From the NCBI GenBank assembly GCA_949357655.1, contig CASHTG010000010.1, forward strand, positions 372,001 through 436,000: a stretch of DNA of 64,000 nt, given 5' to 3'. Each line of letters begins with the position of its first letter. Position 1 is the first letter of the stretch. Positions 58,524-64,000 of the stretch are shown here, in pieces. The notes below the pieces were generated by a model. The model worked only from the letters and a program-made list of their open reading frames with translations. It was not told the origin of the DNA and ran no database searches. The translations under genes and the position numbers were made by a program. This DNA comes from Parascedosporium putredinis (taxonomy: Eukaryota > Ascomycota > Sordariomycetes > Microascales > Microascaceae).

Positions 58524-59315
58524 ATGCTCAAAGCAGCCCTCGCCCTCGCCCTCGCGGCGCTCCCGCGCAGCGCCCTAGCCCAGGCGGACCAGGAGCAGCG
58601 AACCTTGCGGTACATGCCCTTTGGCGACTCCATCACGGACTACGGCTGCTGGCGCCCGTGGCTAGCCGAGAAGCTCAAGGCCGACGGCCACACGCTAGAC
58701 TTTGTTGGCGGCCGGCGCGCCGAAGCCGAGTGCGACGGCCTCGACTACGATCGCGACCACGAAGGGCATCCTGGCTTCCAGGCTGTTGATATTGTCAAAG
58801 ACAACCAGCTGGCCGGGTGGCTGGCCGATAACCCCGCTGACATCATCACCATGCATCTTGGGACGGTGGATATTGTTCGATCGAGCACGAAGGCGGACGT
58901 GATACTTCAGGCATATGATGCGCTTGTGGATGCCATGCGCGAACACAATCCCGCTATGAGAATCATTGTATGAATTTTCCCATTTTCCACTCTGTTCATC
59001 CTGCCCGAGCCGTCCCTGTTGCGAATGACCAACAGACCCTCCGTGTTAACCTCTACACTCCAGGTCTCGCAAATCATCCCCTTCCCGGCCAACGACGGCC
59101 TCGTACAAGCGCTCAACGCGGCCATCCCCGCCTGGGCCGAGTCCAGAAACACGACCGAGTCTCCGCTCTGGCTTGTCGACCAGTACACAGGGTTTAGCGG
59201 CACCGCAGACTTATACGATGGACTCCACCCGAGCGAGTCCGGCGACGTGAAGATTAGCGAAGCGTTTTACCCAGCGATGCTGCAGGCAATCGAGAGTTTC
59301 GAGGCGGAGAAGTAA
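58524..59315 (+). CDS. Secreted SGNH hydrolase, CE3-like esterase
   Basis: Two exons, 58524-58967 and 59064-59315, no frame break; 231 aa. Signal peptide MLKAALALALAALPRSALAQ. Block I RYMPFGDSITDYGCW has the catalytic Ser in GDS; then LDFVGGRR, YDRDHEGHPGFQAVDIV (block II), a HLGTVD in the place of the usual HLGTND (block III) and DGLHPSESGD with the catalytic Asp and His (block V). Order and spacing fit CE3 acetylxylan esterases, which deacetylate hemicellulose outside the cell. The block III Asn that helps form the oxyanion hole is Val here (codon GTG), so activity may be altered. A Met 39 codons upstream is in frame but would displace the signal peptide. Confidence 0.88.
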
Positions 59316-59582
59316 GAAAAGTAGACGGGCGGTATATGGTACACGAGCACTGGACGTTCTGTAATTTTCTACCTCGGTAGAGTCACTGCCACCTAACATT
59401 TGTGAAGAGAGAGCATTGTTGGTACTTGATGTATCGTTTAATAACAAGCTGCGAGTATGTAGCGAGCGAAGTGTATGTAATCAAACTTGTAAATGGGCCA
59501 TCATGTTCAAAAACACAAAGATACATCACATGGAATGACGATGCGAAACGAGACTCAGCGGGCAATGGCTCAAGATTTTGGT
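59316..59582. other. Intergenic region between convergent genes
   Basis: About 270 bp; shared 3' flank of the esterase and RING-ART genes. Confidence 0.5.
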
Positions 59583-61076
59583 TTATCTTGGCCGCCATCC
59601 GGTCCGGGTGTAAGCAATCAGCCCTACAGGGACGATCGAACTCTCTTCATAGACCGCCGTCAACGGGTATGTGACCACTCCACCCTGGGCTTTCGTCACC
59701 GCCTCGACAGAGTCGTGTCCGCAATCGGGAGCAACTCGATTATGCTCTGCACGCCACAATTTCTGCGAATGGCCTACGAAGACACGACACCAAAACATCA
59801 CATGCATGGAGGAATGGATACGAAAATTTTTCGCGTTGGAGTCGGCGTTCGAGGACGCAGAGGTCGAGTAGATTGCCGGACCGAATATCCGCGGGCGATT
59901 CCTTGGTCCTGCGCTAATGTTAGGGTGGGCTAGAGAAACGGGGACAAGCAGGGGCAACGAACCGGTGGTAGTATGGATTTTGAATGAGTGCCGGAGTATT
60001 CCGCAGACATGGCATTCGCTCTTGTGACAGGCCTGGAGTGGCCCACTCGATTCAGCAATGTAGCACGCTCTCTGGGCCCCATGAAATAGATATTGGTATC
60101 CGGCTTGCGGCGAGAAGTCGTGCTCTTGATTCACATAGATAGCCTGGATCGAGCTGCTCTTTCGTGTATCGAGCCACCCTCTCAGGAATTGCTCTTTGGC
60201 CGTGTGATAGATGTGGTCTCCGCTCTGGAGCTGCATAAGCCTACGAGGCGTCGAGCTTCTCGCCCTTTGCACCGCTCTTGAGTGCTGGCGTGGCCGCGTG
60301 CGAACGAGCGCCCCCGTAGTGGATGCCAGACTGGAATCTCCTGATGAGCGCTCCGAACTTCTTGTGTACTGGCTCTGGTCGGTCCCGCTGTCAAGCTGTG
60401 TTGCCGTATCCCCGTACTCACTGCTAGTGTCCTCACTGCTCGTGTCCTCATTGCTTGTGTCATCACTGATTGTCCGTCTACTCTGCCGAAAGGTAGAGAA
60501 AATATGGTATGGCTCATTGTGAAAGTCTATCTCTGTACCCGAATCGCTTTCGTCGTCATCAAAGTCACCAGAGGAACTAGACTGCCCTGAATCTACTTCG
60601 TGGGGGCTCATAGTGCGCATACTCCGTGCTAACCGCCTGTTTCCTCTAGCTCGACGGCCTTGCTCTGGAGCAGGTAGGGTAACGATGGGAATAACTTGGT
60701 CGCCGGGGTGATAGATGTCGTCGGCTTCCTGCTTGTCCTGGTCCGATCTCGCCTTTTCGGGGTGCTGAGCGAGAAAATAGTCGATCAAACTGGAAACTCT
60801 GGCATGTTGAGTGGTACCTCTGACCTCTTCGCGACACATCGGACAGGTGAAAGCAGGAAGGATGTTTCGGGATTGGGCCTGTTGGCCCTGATGCTCAAAC
60901 CATGTCTTCACGCATGACCCGCAAAAGGTATGTAGGCAGTCGAGGAGGGCTAATGGCTGGTAGAATATGCTGGAGCATATCTGAAAGATGGTTAGGCCCC
61001 TCTTAGTATCCGCGTTCTATGGGCTGCAGACCTCACTTACCGAGCATATGAGCTCTGACTCAAGTCCGTCCTCCAT
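59583..61076 (-). CDS. RING-finger plus PARP-like ADP-ribosyltransferase fusion
   Basis: Two exons, 61076-61041 and 60980-59583, give 477 aa with no frame break. Residues about 10-65 form a C3HC4 RING: C-x2-C (split by the intron), CLHTFCGSC, then CPMC after 22 residues. Residues about 85-260 are acidic, Ser/Thr-rich and probably disordered (TSNEDTSSEDTSSEYG). The C-terminal 200 residues are a PARP-like ART: AIYVNQEHDF, YLFHGAQRACYIAE (triad His), ACHKSECHVCGILRHSF, FGPAIYSTSASSNAD (triad Tyr), FVGHSQKLW, GHDSVEAV and TYPLTAVYEESSIVPVGLIAYT. The third triad position is Leu where the Glu of poly-ADP-ribosylating enzymes would be. No signal peptide, so nuclear or cytosolic. Suggests an E3 ubiquitin ligase joined to a mono-ADP-ribosyltransferase or a NAD-binding reader. 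Confidence 0.87.
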
Positions 61077-61960
61077 GGCGATATCTCTGGTGTATTGAAG
61101 AAAGCAAAGGAGATGGGTCAGCTTGGGAGATGATGGGTTTTACTCCTTTGTCGCTAATCCAGTCGGCTCTTGGATTCGCCCGGTCTTGGCTATTGCCAGT
61201 CAATATAGTTGATGTAAATCTAGATGATTGGGTGTCGAGGGTCGGTTTAGGCTGCAACGACTGGGCACACACTGTTCAGGGGCTGACATTGGAGACAAGG
61301 CTGTCCGCAAAACAACGGTGTCCAGACCTTGTCAGGTGAGCTCAATACAATGGATGTTTATTCTTAGTACAATAAACAAGGTCTGAGGCGGGGCTATTCT
61401 GTGGTAGAGAGTGAATGAGCGGCCTCCAGGGGTGTGGATGTGTGTTACCACACTTGCTGCGTCCTCGTTGGCATCCTGTCTTCCATATCCAGACAATCCC
61501 TAGCATATCCATGGATGTAATTCTACTTCGATCGACCCCTAAATTAAACCGGCACGTCGTCACATCCGCAGACGAATGGTCTTTCGGTTTTTAATAACCC
61601 GGTATGCAGGTGAAGTCACGACGAAACGCGCCGCCGTGCCATAGAGGAGTGAGCATAGGCGGCGGGCGGTGATTTGATAGTCGGAAACCAAAAGTGAGGC
61701 TGATGAAAATACTGCCCAAGGCATCGAGCCTGGGAGGATAGGAGTTGACTAATTCTCTGGTTATTTTATAGCCAGAGCTCGACCATTTGATATATCTAGA
61801 TCCGTGAACCCGAGTGTCTAAGACATGCATGCCGCCTTATCACACATGCTAGCACTTCTCGCTCTCCCCTCAACAACACAACTAGTCATCCTACTGTGGA
61901 AGACGATCTAGGATATCGACAATACGAATAAAGAGGAGCTGACGTTTTAATTCGTGTCCG
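61077..61960. promoter_or_regulatory. Shared divergent promoter region of the two ART genes
   Basis: 884 bp between the two start codons of oppositely oriented ART genes. No open frame of note. No clear TATA box identified. The arrangement allows joint regulation. Confidence 0.5.
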
Positions 61961-63272
61961 ATGTTTCCCGCCGTTTACGCCCCTGCCCAGTACCCTCCGC
62001 AGCCCCCGTTTGGTACCCCCAGCCCTACTACAACCCGCAACCCTACTGTCCTCCCCAACCCTACTACAACCCCCAGCCGTACTATCCTCCCCAACTCTGC
62101 TATCCTCCCCAGTTCTGCAATCCTCCGCAACCTTACTATTCCCCCAACCCTACTATCCTCCTCAGCCCTACTGCCCTCCTCAGCCCTACTGCCCTCCTCA
62201 GCCCTACTGTCCGCCCCGGGTCCTCATTCTAAACCAGCGTATCGAAATATGCCTATCCCACACGAAATCGCGCCCGTCGAAACCACGCCCCAGCCCGCCT
62301 TCGTTCTCTTGCGGCACTTATCACGATTCCCGCGTGGCCGCCGGGATACAATAACAAACCATAAACCCAAACCGGCCTTCCCTTGTGATTTTGGTTCTTG
62401 CACGAAAAAGTTCCACTGCGGACACGCGGTAGAGCGTCACCAAAGGAAAGACCATGCCAAACCCCGTCGAGAATCATACCGGTGCGGTGTGTGTGGCAAG
62501 GTCAAGGAAAACGCGCTCCGGCTAGTTCGTCACTCCATCATCCGGGAGCACGGGAACATACGATTGAACAATTTCCGACTCCTGGGCAACGGTAGCTGTG
62601 CCTTCTCCGGCATCAAGCAGAAGTTTACTTCGTCTTGGGAGCATCTGAGCAAGACGAGTACGATCCACGCTATATACCTTCATTCAAAACACAAGTACTC
62701 TGACTTACCTCCGGGATACGGGTACTATTTCCACGGCACCCGGCGAGCATGCTACATAGCGGAGAACTCCGGCTCGCCGTTGGCTTCTTGCACGGATGCA
62801 AGGTGCAGTCTATGTAGCATCCTCCGGGGCTCTTTCGACACCGATTGTGCAGGTTCGCTTTCACTCCGCCCTCCCTCATCCTACCTATTCGTTTGAAGAT
62901 ATGACAGTCACTAATCAGTCCGCGTCTAATATTGCATATAGGTACCAAAAATTCTAGCGGCAACCCAATGTTTGGGGAGGGGATTTATACAACGCAGACC
63001 TCGTCAAAGGCAGATGATTACGTGCTCAATCACCGCATCCGTTCCCAGAAGCACGTTATGATCTTGTGTCTCGTCTATGTCGGGCGATCACAAACTCTCT
63101 ACCAAGCGGACCATAACAGGACTTCAGCAGGGGCCGGATATCACAGCGTCACTGCCGCTACTACAGCCAACGGGGCGCGGTGCGATATGACGAAACAGTC
63201 GTGTATGATGACTGCTCTATAGTTCCGATAGGGCTGATCGTCTATACAAGGACTGGATGGACAACTTGCTAG
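61961..63272 (+). CDS. PQPYY-repeat, C2H2 zinc-finger, PARP-like ADP-ribosyltransferase
   Basis: Exon 1 61961-62852, intron 62853-62941, exon 2 62942-63272. The N-terminus (MFPAVYAPAQYPPQPPF) leads into PQPYYNPQPY.PPQPYY repeats. A C2H2 finger (PCDFGSCTKKF, HAVERHQRKDH) is followed by a second zinc module (RCGVCGKV, RHSIIREH). Then an ART domain: WEHLSKTSTIHAIYLHSKH, YYFHGTRRACYIAEN (triad His), SCTDARCSLCSILRGSF, FGEGIYTTQTSSKADDY (triad Tyr), VYVGRSQTLYQADHN, YHSVTAA and, after one extra G in G4 63172-63175, RYDETVVYDDCSIVPIGLI with the triad Glu. The H-Y-E set predicts an active, possibly poly-ADP-ribosylating enzyme. Further one-base shifts are needed in the repeat at 62005-62025, about 62142 and about 62215. 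Probably nuclear, DNA- or RNA-binding through the fingers. Confidence 0.82.
62016..62215 (+). repeat. Degenerate 15-18 bp tandem repeats encoding PQPYY/PPQPYC
   Basis: About 12 imperfect units built on CCNCARCCNTACTR. In the frame PQPYYNPQPYCPPQPYY they encode a Pro/Gln/Tyr-rich low-complexity region. The last units (CCTCAGCCCTACTGCCCT) are nearly identical. Confidence 0.85.
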
Positions 63273-64000
63273 AAACACAGTTACATCCACGGGTTTTATA
63301 TTCTCAAACACGTTTGCCGACTCCTCTCTTTTGACACGGCGCCTTTTACGAGCGAGCGTCACGGGCATCAAAGATACTGAACTATCTCAATCTCCCTGCA
63401 CGTTGAAATGTCTTGTGCCAAGTCACCGCTATCTGCATGCATCTCAACTCCTCGGGCTCTTCAATGGCAAAAAGGAAGCCAGGGACCATGCGAACTAGGC
63501 TCGTCGCCACAAGGACCGGGATACCACGCTTAGCTACAAGGCAAGGAACGAACAATAGAGCTAACATCTTCACAGCAAAGACAAAAGATAGCTCTAGTAG
63601 CGACAGTATTCAAGGAAACATTGAAACTTTTTCGAAAACGTACTTGAAGCAATTCACACCACCAGGCCATCATACTCCAGAAATACCTCCAAAACCTTGA
63701 AAGGCCACTCAACGCCATAACAAGATATGATTCGTTCCGTTCATACAATACGTGTAGCAAGCGTTCATTCATTCACACATTCATGGCAGCTCCTCGCCTT
63801 TTTTTCAATCAAGTCGACTTGACAGCTTTTCGGACGACGCCCGGAGGAAAGATGGGATCGAGGTCGCTACGATTATTAGAGTTACCTCGAGGGATTCCCA
63901 CAAGACAATCTTGGGTGGGACATCTACATGGGGCGAATTTCTCGTTAGCCAGTGATGAAGTGAGATTCACTTTGCAGCTCGGGGGAGATGGCGCAACGGA
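63273..64000. other. Right-edge region, no gene recognised
   Basis: Last 730 bp. Short frames only; a gene may begin or end outside the window. Confidence 0.4.

Overview
This window comes from a filamentous ascomycete (Pezizomycotina, probably a Sordariomycete). The genes are widely spaced, lie on both strands, and carry short introns of about 50-110 nt with GTAAGT-like donors, CTAAC-like branch sites and CAG/TAG acceptors. The families are typical of such fungi: DUF6606/DUF3638 giant proteins, Zn2Cys6 regulators, HET and NLR proteins, AA9 and GH7 enzymes, CFEM proteins and rhodopsin-domain membrane proteins. I see no rRNA, tRNA, CRISPR or intact transposon.

Layout. 1-3422 (-) is the 5' part of a giant DUF6606/DUF3638-type gene that leaves the left edge. 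5168-6797 (-) is a membrane acyltransferase-3. 11220-13799 (-) is a Zn2Cys6 transcription factor. 14663-15779 (-) is a kelch propeller protein. 17139-17869 (-) is a secreted cupredoxin-like protein. From 21.3 to 34.9 kb lies an accessory block linked to self/non-self recognition and surface sensing: a patatin-NB-ARC-TPR NLR (+), a DUF7730-like protein (-), a CFEM-stalk-transmembrane protein (+), a HET-domain protein (-) and a rhodopsin-domain 7TM protein (+). From 37.5 to 45.8 kb is a lignocellulose block: two convergent AA9 LPMOs and a GH7 cellobiohydrolase. From 53.1 to 59.3 kb are two CFEM-like secreted proteins, the second predicted GPI-anchored, and an SGNH/CE3-like esterase. From 59.6 to 63.3 kb lies the most striking locus: two divergently transcribed genes that carry the same PARP-like ADP-ribosyltransferase (ART) domain behind different zinc modules. 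One is RING-ART; the other is a PQPYY-repeat, C2H2 zinc-finger ART. The ART triads differ: H-Y-L in the RING protein, H-Y-E in the C2H2 protein.

Most multi-kilobase genes are broken by single-base shifts. Nearly all are repaired by adding one base to a run of 3-6 identical bases, so they look like systematic homopolymer under-calling in the assembly and not pseudogenes. The RING-ART gene reads through intact. Gene spans below are therefore genomic spans, with the reading frame switched where stated.
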